Part shown: positions 1 to 9,030 of the stretch, piece by piece
Layout of the letters: the number at the start of each line of letters is the position of its first letter
How positions within the stretch are numbered: the stretch's first letter is position 1
NCBI GenBank assembly: GCA_900617975.1
Contig: UZAE01001837.1
Location: 1 to 11,325 of the forward strand
Length of the DNA stretch: 11,325 bases
Direction: 5' to 3'
Origin: Rodentolepis nana
Taxonomy: Eukaryota; Platyhelminthes; Cestoda; Cyclophyllidea; Hymenolepididae
Translations under genes and position numbers: made by a program
The notes under the pieces: model-generated
The model's input: the letters and a program-made list of their open reading frames with translations, nothing else
Database searches by the model: none
Told to the model about the DNA's origin: nothing

Positions 1-3000
1 ATAAAGTGGTGTAGGACACGTTTTTACCACTTACGCCTACATTGATGCGTCATTCATACTAAATTTGTGGGGCATTTTTTGTTGATCTGTATCTTCTATT
101 TTTTTTCGGAAAAACTCTTAAGAAAATTTATATTCTACAATTTCGCTGATTTCCTCTTTGCTTAGAGTAGGTTGCAAGGAAATATGAGAAACTTTTCCAT
201 CAAAATGTGAATATATGTAAAAAGAATTTGTCTTCTCTTCTTCAATAGACTTACCTCCACGTATACTTATACGGCATAAAGTCTATTGATCGGCAGTTGA
301 CTTCTGACTTCAAATTTCTATGGCCCGACTATTTTTCATATTCGACCCCTTTCACAGTACTCATCTTACCTTTTTTATGCCTTTGTGTGCGTCTGTCTGT
401 CTCTTTTACCTCTGTGAATCATTATTCTGTCTCCCATCTCGACTTTTTGTCACTTTGATGTTCCTTCTCTTCTTCATGAAGCCCCGAATTCAGCTCCAGG
501 GCTAATGATAACTATCAAAACGCCTCCCATTTGATATAAATAAATCACTTCGTGATAAAAGGCTCTCTTCAAGCACCCATTTCTAGAGATTTGGCGACTT
601 CTTATCTCTCTCTTGTTCTGAGATTTGAACGAAATGTTCTTATCAATGGATTAGACATTTTTATGCTTGAATAAATTATATCATAGGTAAGTAATCTAAA
701 TAAAATTTCTCTACAACTAAAGGTGTCTCTGCTAAAAAAGTGAATTGTAAAATGTATGTCAGCTATTTTAAGTTACATCTTAAAAGCGTGTCCAAATTCA
801 TCTTTGCTAATCTTTTTTATCATACAAAATCGTCAATTAGTGTTCCCCTGAGCCACAAAAAACAAATTTCTTAATTATTTTGTAGAGCCTGAAAGAATTT
901 AGTTAGGATATCCATGCCAAGTGTAATGTAATCCTCTCTGACTTCAAATCGTAGTGACAGGTTCAGTGTCTATGCACTAACCATAATGATCAGTTGTTAG
1001 GTGTGGCTAGCAGAGAGTTTGAGCAGCAAAGCCAGCTTTATCGGGAAAGAATCTATAATAATTTTATACATAGGTCAAAATGATATAAAAACATGATCCG
1101 GCAAAAGGAAATCATTTATAATGAAAATTCATTTTTACATATTTCCCGAACCAGTCAGAAGAAGACACTCTTTGCATCGATTAGAGTGTTTAGCCAGCAT
1201 GATCTAATTTGTTTTAATCTGATCTGGGTTTAAGGTTCTAGATCAGTTATCCACTTTATTTATTTTACTTTGGGATTAAATCTCTCCCTGTGTTCATGAA
1301 GCCCCTTGTAGTTCATTTTTCTCCTAAATATTGTCATGAAACCTCCTCAATATTCATTTGTTTCTCATAGTTCAATCTAAAAACTGATTGTGATTGTTTA
1401 CTCTTCTACTCAATTGTCATGACACATTTGCTCTCCTTGAAGTCGTAGAGCATAGTGCAATTTCTGATCTCAAGGCCATGTTCCAGGGTAGGGCCCTCAA
1501 ATGTTGCATAATTTCTATCTGATCACTGAAGTTTACCTGGATTGCAATGTAATCTCATCAATAATTTATGTCAAACATTGCATAGCAAGAAGTAAGTATT
1601 GCTTCATGGCATAAAATTACATTGAAGTATTAATGGCGCTTTAAAAGTTTAGCCAATTCAATTCAGTGGGACCAAATTGATGGAATATTTCTTTATTTAT
1701 GTTTCTTTACTGTTTTCAGTTGCGTACCTGAGGCCGCTGAGAGGTAATAATAACAAAATCTTTTTTTGCTGGTAGGATTGACGTTGCTTATGCATCTGCT
1801 CTACACCAACTGCTATTGAATAGAATTGCGCAGCCTATGAGGAATTCCTCCTTCATAATGTCATTTTAAATGAAGACTCTCGCTCCAAATCATGTTCTTA
1901 GATGGTTTTCCTTGTTTTAGCTACAGTAACACTCTTATAAACTGCAATTTTTTAAGGGGTGAAATAGCTCCTCCGACTCCATGACATCCAAAAAGTACGC
2001 GAAATAGAAATGAGAACGCCAGCATGTGCTGGAGCATGTTTTAGTCAAAATTAGCACTTTTAGTTGCCTTAAAGTTGGAGAACCTGAGGAAGAGGAAACC
2101 ATGGAGAGTTAAGAATTTAAGTTGTATTTTTAGAGTCAAGTTCACTTTTAAGCTCATTTCTATAACCCCACCCCCTCTACACCCACCTAACGGAAATAGC
2201 TCTAGTGCGAATCCATTTTTCGTCCTCAAATTACATCTCAGACACGAATTTTAATAGGGGATTTTTAAATAGATGCCTACTCTCCTTTGATGCATGGCTA
2301 AATAATTGTTTATAAGTAGAATTTACAGTGGCAATTTTTGCTAATTTGTAATTACATTTTAAAAACCTAATGTTTTATAAATTTGAAAAATGCATTCTCA
2401 AAACCTCATGTTGTAATATTTAATTGAAGGTAATTTAAATATTTACTGAAATATCCACAAAATTTGTCTTTAAACACATTGATTTTTTGTTAAAATTACT
2501 GTAACTACGTTACAAAATATTCTATTTCTTATAGATATTGTTGGGATACGAGCTAATGTCTCAAAATGCAAAAATTTTCTATATAAGCTTCCTTCATAAA
2601 TATTTTAAGAAGCTTGAATGAAAAAATATATTTTCCAGCGAATTTCAAATAACAATTTAACTAGAAACAAATGGTGAAAAATCTTTCAGGACTATTTACA
2701 CTATTTAAACAAAATAATTTTAAACATTTCCACTTAATTTGAATGGAATTTAGAGCAAAAAATATTTTTTGATTCATACAATTTATCAGATGACTAGTAA
2801 TTAGATTAATCAAATTATAGGCTCTCTAGTGGTGATGGGCCCCCAATGAAGTGGAACTTCCGTCAACTAAACACTCAAAAAGATGTGAATATATCTCATT
2901 GCGTCAGCAAATATTTTACTTTAATTTAAACCTTGCTTTTCTCACCAAAATAATTTTTGAATTTAATGTTTATCCTTAAGGTCAGAATTCGTGCTCATTA

Positions 3001-3391
3001 ATGAAAGGTAAATAGTCCAATTTAATGTAAACCACAGTATTTTTTTAAGGTAAAAGGATCATTTACTTTGGTAATATGACAAAGAAATTATTCTATGTTA
3101 TTAAAATGTTATCAGTATTTGATTTTTAAATAAATATGATATTTTGAAGAAAGGAGGAAACAATGTCATGATGTTCTTTTACACAGAGATGCAACAAGCA
3201 ATCAGTCTCTTTGGTGACTGGATTTCAACCGAATCTCAAAATTTCTCTTAATTACTAAAAATTTTACCAGTTTTCATAACGCTTGTTCTCAAAGATTTGG
3301 ACAATAAATTAACCTAGGTGACTTCGTCTAATGTGCAGAAAATATTCTAAAATTTGAATTGCGAACTAAACCACTTCAAATATCCAATGGT
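1..3391. other. AT-rich non-coding DNA left of the gene
   Basis: No gene is supported here. Small frames at 320-505 (plus) and 2041-2229 (minus) lie in pyrimidine-rich or low-complexity sequence and have no coding features. The only item of note is a candidate terminal exon at 1776-1869 (see findings). The stretch from about 2250 to 3390 is extremely AT-rich with many short A and T runs, and I see no defined repeat borders in it. Confidence 0.5.
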
Positions 3392-4024
3392 TTTATTGCA
3401 CACAAATCCAAAATAAGGTTCAAAGGTCAAACAAGTCGAGAATCTAAGGCGGATTTGATGGAAAAAGGAAATCAATAACATCATAGAACAAATCACGAAA
3501 ATGCGACAACTATTAATTTGGGGATTATTAGCTGATAATTATTTCAATTATGGAGTATGGTGAAATAGAGTAGAGTATTTGAGATAGGCTAAGCATTTGC
3601 CAGAAAGCAGTTGTAATATAAGCTACAGAATAAGATTAGATCACTTGGAATCTGCTAATGCATTATTTGACACTGCCTGCATACTGCGTGGTCAATTTGG
3701 AGGGGAAATTATATTGATTAATGAATATTTCAACTTTGTTAATATTTAATAAGTAAGTGTAAAGTTCGACCTAAAAAATATGTATTTGGCTCCACTTGAG
3801 TTATGGTTTCATTAATTTGTATTTTAGGCAATAATACAAAATCTAAAGATGTGCCTTGAAAATTCTAATGCCAATTTAAGTTAGCAATAAAACAGGTATT
3901 AATAAATCTATTGTGATACTATTTATCCCAAAACATTATTATTCTTATTATAATTCAATGATTTATATAAGGGGTAATGTATTTATCACTGAAGCAACAA
4001 AAACAGATGTCATGAATGTATTTT
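3392..4024 (-). promoter_or_regulatory. 3' flank of the minus-strand gene with candidate poly(A) signals
   Basis: Downstream of the stop, the nearest standard signals on the minus strand are ATTAAA (3750-3745, about 275 nt after the stop) and AATAAA within CAATAAAA (3397-3392, about 630 nt after). No AATAAA is nearer. Either could end the transcript; in AT-rich DNA both may be chance. Confidence 0.2.
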
Positions 4025-4434
4025 TTAAGCGGTTATATGCTTTACCATTTCTCTGGGAAATGCCTCCAACAATTTAATCATAATTGCTGTGAAATTTTGG
4101 TTATCCATTTCAACGAGCAGTTGTTTAAGCTCAAAAATACTTATAATATCATTAGGGGTGTTTGCAATGGCTGTTAGACGTTTAATAAGCGTCCCAACTT
4201 GTTTAGCGTATGCGACACACTTTGGACAGTCAGCAGAAAACTCCTGAAGTGAACATGAGGCATCTGGAAGGCACGACAAGGATTTTCTGAAACAGCAGTC
4301 ACTTTCATCAGCTAAACCACCGTCCTTCACACCGGACATAGCAGAGACTGTAGTTAGTGTTGAAACTTGTCTGGATTTGCATGGGCGTTTTGGCCGGGTC
4401 ACGGCAGTACGTTTCCCGGGTTCCTGAATCTGTT
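4025..4434 (-). CDS. Exon 4 (last coding exon) of the minus-strand gene: Cys-rich linker and helical C-terminus
   Basis: The acceptor is TTGCCCTTTCACCTTTCAAG| with AG at 4436-4435, preceded by a good pyrimidine tract. A second AG five bases further on (AACAG) would break the frame, so the first is chosen. The exon reads EQIQEPGKRTAVTRPKRPCK, then a serine/cysteine-rich linker, then ADCPKCVAYAKQVGTLIKRL. It ends in two or three amphipathic helices (ISIFELKQLLVEM, FTAIMIKLLEAFPREMVKHI), with TAA at 4027-4025. The regular leucine/isoleucine spacing and the loop NTPNDI suggest a small folded helical domain of about 65 residues, the most likely conserved part of the protein. The C-x-x-C pair has no obvious partner pair close by, so zinc binding is uncertain. 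Confidence 0.75.
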
Positions 4435-7400
4435 CTTGAAAGGTGAAAGGGCAAGTTTATTAATTATCTTTTTTATAAGCCAAAACTCCAAATCCTAGCC
4501 CATTTGCATTAACTGTGTTACATTTAATTAGATTGAAAAAAAACGAAAAACAAAATGGAGTTCTTCAGTTTGATGAGCACATATTTCATTAATGACTAAT
4601 CATTAACAGCCTAAATTACGCACATAATCTTTAAGACGCATTCAGCTATCATATTTTACTTACATAATATGACTGAATGCCATTTCATTTGCCACCTAAC
4701 ATTTGCACTCGCAACGATCTTCAAACTTCAATTTGATTTCTGGCATTCAACTTCTCTCAATTGTCTCTTAGAAATTACTTGATACAACGCTTATATGGAG
4801 GTAAACTTAACTACTTTAGAGTAAATCAATGACCAATTTTCCACATTTAACTAAAATACTAGAATATTTAATAAAAGAATGGAAGGATATAAAGTTCAAA
4901 AAATTCTTATTAACATGACAAATCTGATATCATGTCACGTTTGAAAACTGTATGCCCAATTATTTTGAATTTACCTTTTGAGGAATCGCAAACTTTGGCA
5001 TTTGACCGTCTTCTATATTTTCTGCGAGGCTTATCAACTTCTAATGACGATCCACTGCGTCTTCCTTGAAGTGACGTGGATGGTTTCTCTAAATGCGAAG
5101 ACGGGGCAAAATTTTATGAGTCTTAAAAAAAATGATTATAAGCACACTGAAGTAAACTAAAACCATACCATTACAATTACTACCAAGTGAAGGGTTAGTA
5201 AGAATAATTGGAACAGTTTTTATACATGGCTGAGGAATTGGGAGGGGCACTCTAAATTCTGGGTTCATTGGCGGTTGGGAAGGAAATGCACTTGGACTAG
5301 GGAGATAGATGCCTTCGGGATTCACATTGTATGTTGGACAGAATATAGTAAAGCTGGTAGTCGGTATTGCTGAATGTACTTTCTTAACTTGGTCCTGCAT
5401 TTTTGTCAGTTGATTTATAGAGAAGGCAATTTCAATTGGTTTGGGTGTGATTGGAACATCGGTTTTCTGTTTGGAAGGGACCGTTGTGAGCGTTTTTGTG
5501 GTTTCATTTGTGTCTGGTTGCATTCTGGAGTAGTTGGTTCCTTCTGATGGCAAAGACCCATCTAAAATGCGTCAAATTAAATAGTACATACATTTCACTT
5601 AAATAGCTTAAATTATAAAAAAGTAAAGATTAATATAATACTCTGAATGACAATAAAAATTTTTGGGAATATTTCTTATATATGGCACACGTTTTTAGCG
5701 CAAAAGTTGTATTGATTATTGGAATAGGGAAGTTATATTTAATCAATTAATAATCAACTTTAATCTTTGCCCATATTACATTAAGAATTCAATGAAGTTT
5801 TATACACTTACTCTCACATTTTGATTTATAAAAACAATCGGTCTCAAATGACAAAAAATGCGAATTTTTTGACAATTTACACCAAAGGCGAACGACGAAA
5901 TGGATCCAGATAAGCTCTATTTTTCCCAGGCATTGAAAAAAATTAGCTGACGTACACATTCACAAGATGAAGACGTGGATGCAATCCCCTTATAAGAACG
6001 CCTAATCGAAGTCGTTTTATCACCAAATGAAATAACAGAGGTAAGCGCGTTTAAATTGATCTGATTATCTTCAAAATTTCCTCATAACCTTGCAGGTACA
6101 AAAAATCCTTCCTTTCCCATGAATACCACATTTCCCCTCAAACAAAATCTTTATCTCCCATCTTTTACGAGGAGAAGTTATATTATCCCTTCTGAGCAGA
6201 TGGCGTCTTCAAACATGCAGAAAAACTTTATAATAAATCAATGTAAATTGCTCTCTTTTCAAATTTATCTCAAATCAATTTTGCTTTTCAATGAATATTC
6301 ACACTGTCATGTGAGACCTTATTTAACACTAAATTTAGTTGTATTAAAATTAGTTTCTTGTTTGGCACATATGGTGATGTGAAGGTCAGACAAAATCTCA
6401 CTAAATTGGTGGAATTGTTGCAGACGCTTAAAGCATTAACACTGTAACATTTGTCAAAAATCGATGACAGATAATAACCTAAGGAAAACGCATTATAACA
6501 TTATTTACAATTAAAGGTTTAACAAACCTTCCGATTAATTCAAAACCTGATGTCATGAAATCGGTAGTCATCTGTGTATATTCAAAGATCAGAACGTTCA
6601 AAAGCGGAATTGTCAAAATATGTTTTTCACTTAAAGTTGCTCCACTATGTCTTCACCCCCATAAAATTGCCTGAACTGTTGGAGGAGTATTTAACTTGGA
6701 CGAGTACTGAATTTGAAGAGATCTGTTTAATTCTGCTCAACAAAGTTACAATATACTTTATGCTTACCATCAGAGCAGTAACAAAGAAGTACCCATAATT
6801 GGCTACGTTTCCTCTCCATACACGTTAAATAATAATGATAGAAAAAGATTACTTCAATGAAATTCAACAATGTTTTGATAATTTTCAAATCTTAGCTCTT
6901 GTTTGATATACTCCTCCTTTCAGTGAAATTCATGGCTGAATTAAACCTTGAAAATATGTTCCAACACGTTAGAGTTAAAATTGGTAAATTTCATATTAGG
7001 TTTAAGCTAATTCACCAATGAAACCATTGCAAAGATCGGAGCTTGCTCCAAGTAGACTATGTGGCGACACTTAAGCATACAGGCAATTCAAAAGCCAAGT
7101 TAATTTTCATATTATAAGGGGTTTCAATGGTTTTAAGCATTAGAATTTTATGAAATACAAAATAACTGAGATCTCTTTCTGATACTCTGCCATTCATTTA
7201 TTCATATGAATTCTGTTAATTGCATTATTTGAAAAACAAAGTAAAAACATGAATAGAGAAAGATAATTAGATTTCATGAAGGAATCTCAAAATTAACTTA
7301 TCAAAATTTTCTCCCCTTACTTCGATTTTGAGTAGACATTTCCTCCACGGCATCAGTGGTTTGTTCCTCATCAGACGAAATCGAAATTAGTGTTCTTTGC

Positions 7401-7522
7401 TCTAACGATGTCATATCAGTTGAAAGCGACTTTTTCTCATTCTTTTCACTAACTGTATCTTCAAGTCTCCTTTGTTTTTTCTCAAATTCACTCCAATCAC
7501 AAGGCTCTGGTAAAATTTCCAT
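4025..7522 (-). CDS. Four-exon gene for an unrecognised, probably nuclear protein with a SUMO-interacting motif (372 aa)
   Basis: The coding parts are 7522-7321, 5561-5169, 5088-4975 and 4434-4025, read on the minus strand (202 + 393 + 114 + 410 nt, 373 codons with stop). Every intron starts GT, ends AG and interrupts in phase 1, and the joined frame has no stop before TAA at 4027-4025. The protein runs as follows: acidic and lysine-rich N-terminus (1-67), with LISI followed by SSDEE at 45-53, a classic SUMO-interacting motif; Thr/Lys-rich stretch (about 76-120); proline-rich stretch (about 143-180); basic segment KPRRKYRRRS (218-227) and a second basic patch (249-258) that resemble nuclear localisation signals; cysteine-rich linker with CPKC at 306-309; helical-looking C-terminus (310-372). 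No signal peptide or membrane segment is visible. I infer a nuclear SUMO-binding, possibly chromatin or repair related protein, but no family is recognised. The exon model is well supported; the function is a guess. Confidence 0.75.
4435..4974 (-). other. Intron 3 of the minus-strand gene (540 bp)
   Basis: The intron begins GTAAAT and ends CCCTTTCACCTTTCAAG. It is AT-rich, and I see no coding or repeat features inside. Confidence 0.65.
4975..5088 (-). CDS. Exon 3 of the minus-strand gene: basic, nuclear-localisation-like segment
   Basis: This short 114-nt exon has no ATG. The acceptor is CCCCGTCTTCGCATTTAG| with AG at 5090-5089, and the donor is TCAAAAG|GTAAAT with GT at 4974-4973. Entering in phase 1 it reads KPSTSLQGRRSGSSLEVDKP, then RRKYRRRSNAKVCDSSK, and leaves in phase 1, matching both neighbours. 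It contributes residues 199-236, including the basic cluster at 218-227 that looks like a nuclear localisation signal. The intron between exons 2 and 3 is only 80 bp. Both other frames contain stops or break the phase, which supports this reading. A weak opposite-strand frame (4978-5160) overlaps it and is judged a shadow. Confidence 0.7.
5169..5561 (-). CDS. Exon 2 of the minus-strand gene: Thr/Lys-rich and proline-rich middle
   Basis: The acceptor is GACGCATTTTAG| with AG at 5563-5562. The first two bases, AT, complete codon 68 (Asn), and the frame continues GSLPSEGTNYSRMQPD. A helix-prone stretch, INQLTKMQDQVKKVH, is followed by a proline-rich stretch (about residues 143-180) containing LPSPSAFPSQPP and PLPIPQP. 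The donor chosen here is AATG|GTATGG, with GT at 5168-5167. An alternative, CTTG|GTAGTA, with last exon base 5184, is also phase 1 and would shorten the protein by five residues. The open frame continues left of the donor to about 5089, but it becomes phenylalanine/isoleucine-rich there, as expected of intron. The start of the protein is not in this exon: the first in-frame ATG is internal. Confidence 0.75.
5900..6233 (+). pseudogene. Possible broken two-exon coding remnant nested in intron 1, opposite strand
   Basis: From ATG at 5900 the frame reads MDPDKLYFSQALKKIS, then TGA (5948-5950), RTHSQDEDVDAIPL, then TAA (5993-5995), and ERLIEVVLSPNEITE up to 6040. A good donor, ACAGAG|GTAAGC, and an acceptor, ACCTTGCAG|GTAC, bound a 55-bp intron-like gap (6041-6095). 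In the same phase the frame continues VQKILPFP, TGA (6120-6122), then IPHFPSNKIFISHLLRGEVI and onward to TAA at 6231-6233. The text looks protein-like and keeps phase over the gap. The stop density, however, is about what random AT-rich DNA gives, so this may be chance. If real it is a dead duplicate that kept its intron. No family is recognised. Confidence 0.2.
6574..6798 (+). CDS. Possible coding remnant or exon nested in intron 1, opposite strand
   Basis: This is a 74-codon frame open from GTG at 6574 to TAA at 6796-6798. The text is protein-like, for example KLPELLEEYLTWTSTEFEEI followed by a hydrophobic run, ICLILLNKVTIYFMLTI. No ATG lies near the left end. An acceptor-like TATTCAAAG| would start the exon around 6590 but lacks a strong pyrimidine tract. 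Frames of this length also occur by chance in a window of this size. No family is recognised. Confidence 0.15.
   Translation: MYIQRSERSKAELSKYVFHLKLLHYVFTPIKLPELLEEYLTWTSTEFEEICLILLNKVTIYFMLTIRAVTKKYP
6924..6983 (+). CDS. Candidate small exon nested in intron 1, opposite strand
   Basis: The exon is bounded by an excellent acceptor (GATATACTCCTCCTTTCAG|, AG at 6922-6923) and a reasonable donor (AAAATTG|GTAAAT, GT at 6984-6985). Only one of three frames is open. Entering in phase 1 it reads KFMAELNLENMFQHVRVKI and leaves in phase 1. ATG at 6932-6934 could be a start. It can be joined in phase to 7035-7117 over a 51-bp gap. Both strands of this intron would then be transcribed. The evidence is splice-site quality only. 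Confidence 0.22.
7035..7117 (+). CDS. Candidate terminal exon continuing the nested plus-strand frame
   Basis: If the exon at 6924-6983 is joined to AT at 7035 (acceptor ACCATTGCAAAG|, weak, with no pyrimidine tract), the frame runs D-RSLLQVDYVATLKHTGNSK and on to TAA at 7115-7117. The join would give a product of about 44 residues from the ATG at 6932. A different frame from ATG at 7019 is also open (MKPLQRSELAPSRLCGDT), so the reading is ambiguous. No family is recognised. Confidence 0.13.
7321..7522 (-). CDS. Exon 1 of the minus-strand gene: start codon and SUMO-interacting motif
   Basis: The exon begins at ATG 7522-7520 (reading MEILPEPCDWSEFEKK). Upstream in the same frame is TAA at about 7537-7535, and no AG acceptor lies between that stop and the ATG, so this is very likely the true start rather than an internal exon. 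It encodes residues 1-67 plus the first base of codon 68. The donor is CGAA|GTAAGG, with GT at 7320-7319. Residues 45-53 are LISISSDEE: a hydrophobic core followed by two serines and three acids, the layout of a phospho-regulated SUMO-interacting motif. The rest is charged and probably disordered, with a lysine/glutamate-rich helix-prone run at 12-31. Confidence 0.75.
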
Positions 7523-7604
7523 ATGTGACACCGGTTAGAATTAAACAAAATAATTTTAAGAAGAAGTCGCCGAAATGAACAGCTCTATTGTGAAGATAGT
7601 GGAC

Positions 7605-7727
7605 TTAGTGAATTAATTAGTTTGGCTTTAAATAGTTATGCAGTTATTATCACCATTTCGATTGGTGTTTCAACAATACCACCTAAAACTTTTACACAAT
7701 ATGTGGCGTACGTTGATTGGTCGCCAC
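7605..7727 (-). promoter_or_regulatory. Candidate promoter of the minus-strand gene
   Basis: Read on the minus strand, two CCAAT boxes occur (ATTGG on the plus strand at 7716-7720 and 7661-7665), then TATTTAAA at 7634-7627, then an initiator-like TTCACTA with its A at 7609. The spacing is about -110 and -55 for the CCAAT boxes. The TATA-like box at about -25 is slightly closer than usual. This would leave a 5' untranslated leader of roughly 87 nt before the ATG at 7522. The order and strand fit the gene, but all these motifs are short and could arise by chance in AT-rich DNA. Confidence 0.3.
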
Positions 7728-8490
7728 GTCTTTATTAGGTATAAAGTGAAATTAGTTGATAGTATTTATAATCTACTTTCTGTCAGTGCAGAGGATTGTC
7801 GATAAAGTAGATTTGAAAGCTTTTCAGAAGTTCTTTTAATTATAAATAACCTCATGATTTATTTTTCCTAATAAAATTTTAATTAATTTTGATCATTTAA
7901 TAATTCATTTTTCGATGATCTTTTAATTTTAAAGTGCATAATTTATTGATTTTTTGTCAGGAATTATCTACAATTCTTTAAGAACTGCTTCAAAGAGCAA
8001 ATTTTCTTTACATAATGAAATTGCAAACTTGATTGTACTTTTGTTTCTGCAATTAAAACTATTTTATTTTGATACGATAAGTGCTTTTCCAAAAACTCTT
8101 AAACAAAATTCAATTACATAAGATTCATTCAAGTGACCTTGTTGGTTGTAGATGTAAGACCTGAATTGTAAAAAAAATGAGGAGATGTGGTGTGAAACAA
8201 ATTCAGACAGGCTAAATCGGTCCTTGAATATAAATACGTTTAATTGAATCTTATATGATGGTATTTATAACCTTTCCTTTGCAAATCGAATTTAAACCAC
8301 TTGGCTTATACCATTAAGCTATTCCTTTCCCTTAAACAAATAAAAATGGGAAATCTTGTGTCATAAACAACCTCTCTGTTTAACAACTTGCAAATAGGGG
8401 TTATTATTATTTGTATGTCTTAATTGGAATCAAGAAATAGGCAAGTCAGACTCTGAGGCTGGAATTTTGGAACACCAACTTTTACTGACA
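7728..8490. other. AT-rich intergenic DNA upstream of the gene
   Basis: No gene or defined repeat is supported here. A plus-strand TATAAAG at 7740-7746 and a TCAGT at 7783-7787 are badly spaced (45 bp) for a second, divergent promoter. Confidence 0.5.
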
Positions 8491-8501
8491 CCCCCCCCCC
8501 C
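8491..8501. repeat. C11 homopolymer run
   Basis: There are eleven Cs in a row, followed by a further C-rich stretch (CTTCCACCTCCCC). Such a run is very unlikely by chance in DNA this AT-rich. Confidence 0.95.
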
Positions 8502-9030
8502 TTCCACCTCCCCAACAATTAACACTTTTACTCCACAGTATTTCACTATTGTGAATCCTATAATCTTCTCAAATAAAACTAATTATTAATGAAAATAATT
8601 TGCCTCAAAGGAAGGTTTTAAACAATCAATGGTGTTAAATGGCCTTGACTTTGTCTATAACTGTGAAGTTCTCCAGGTGTTATCGTGAATTGCTCAAAGT
8701 TAAATGCACGCATTTTCCTCGTTTCTTTTCCAATTATTCCTTTGAGTTTAAAATTTCATTTTATGCACTTTACGTGCAACAAGAGTGGGTTTTGTGGAAA
8801 ATCAGATTTCGGATTCATTCTAGTCATCAAGTCAATTTTCAACGCCACGAAATGCAATAGTGGTGCGGTGGAGTTTCATACATCATTGATGCAATAGTAT
8901 ATTTTTTGTTCGACCTTTGCATTTTAGAGGAGACTAGCATTAGGATATTGGAGTGGAAGTAATTTTTGCTTAAAATCCCTTTCCCTACCTCAACTGCATG
9001 TTTAATTAGCTCACCACCCACCCAACCTTA

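Larger units (their letters stand above)
5562..7320 (-). other. Intron 1 of the minus-strand gene (1759 bp)
   Basis: The intron starts GTAAGG (7320-7315) and ends TTTTAG (at 5562). It is far longer than the other two introns (80 and 540 bp). It carries plus-strand coding-like pieces, described separately (5900-6233, 6574-6798, 6924-6983, 7035-7117). The rest is AT-rich with no clear repeat. An additional small phase-1 minus-strand exon inside it cannot be excluded, but none is needed for the frame. Confidence 0.6.

Noticed and set aside
320..505. A 61-codon plus-strand frame rich in Phe, Leu and Cys
   Set aside because: It lies in pyrimidine-rich low-complexity sequence, which gives such composition automatically. 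The length is not unusual for chance, and no support is seen.
472..1308. The 13-base word TTCATGAAGCCCC occurring twice (near 473 and 1294)
   Set aside because: About one such repeated 13-mer pair is expected by chance in a window of this size, and the flanks do not match.
4978..5160. A 60-codon plus-strand frame
   Set aside because: It is antisense to exon 3 and intron 2 of the supported gene, so a shadow.
5948..5950. In-frame TGA as a selenocysteine codon
   Set aside because: A TAA stop follows 15 codons later in the same frame, and no selenocysteine insertion element or known selenoprotein motif is visible.
7356..7538. A serine/phenylalanine-rich plus-strand frame
   Set aside because: It is antisense to exon 1; the serine-rich text reflects the complementary Glu/Lys codons.
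7740..7787. Plus-strand TATAAAG and TCAGT as a divergent promoter
   Set aside because: The spacing of about 45 bp is too long for a TATA-initiator pair, and no convincing plus-strand gene start follows.
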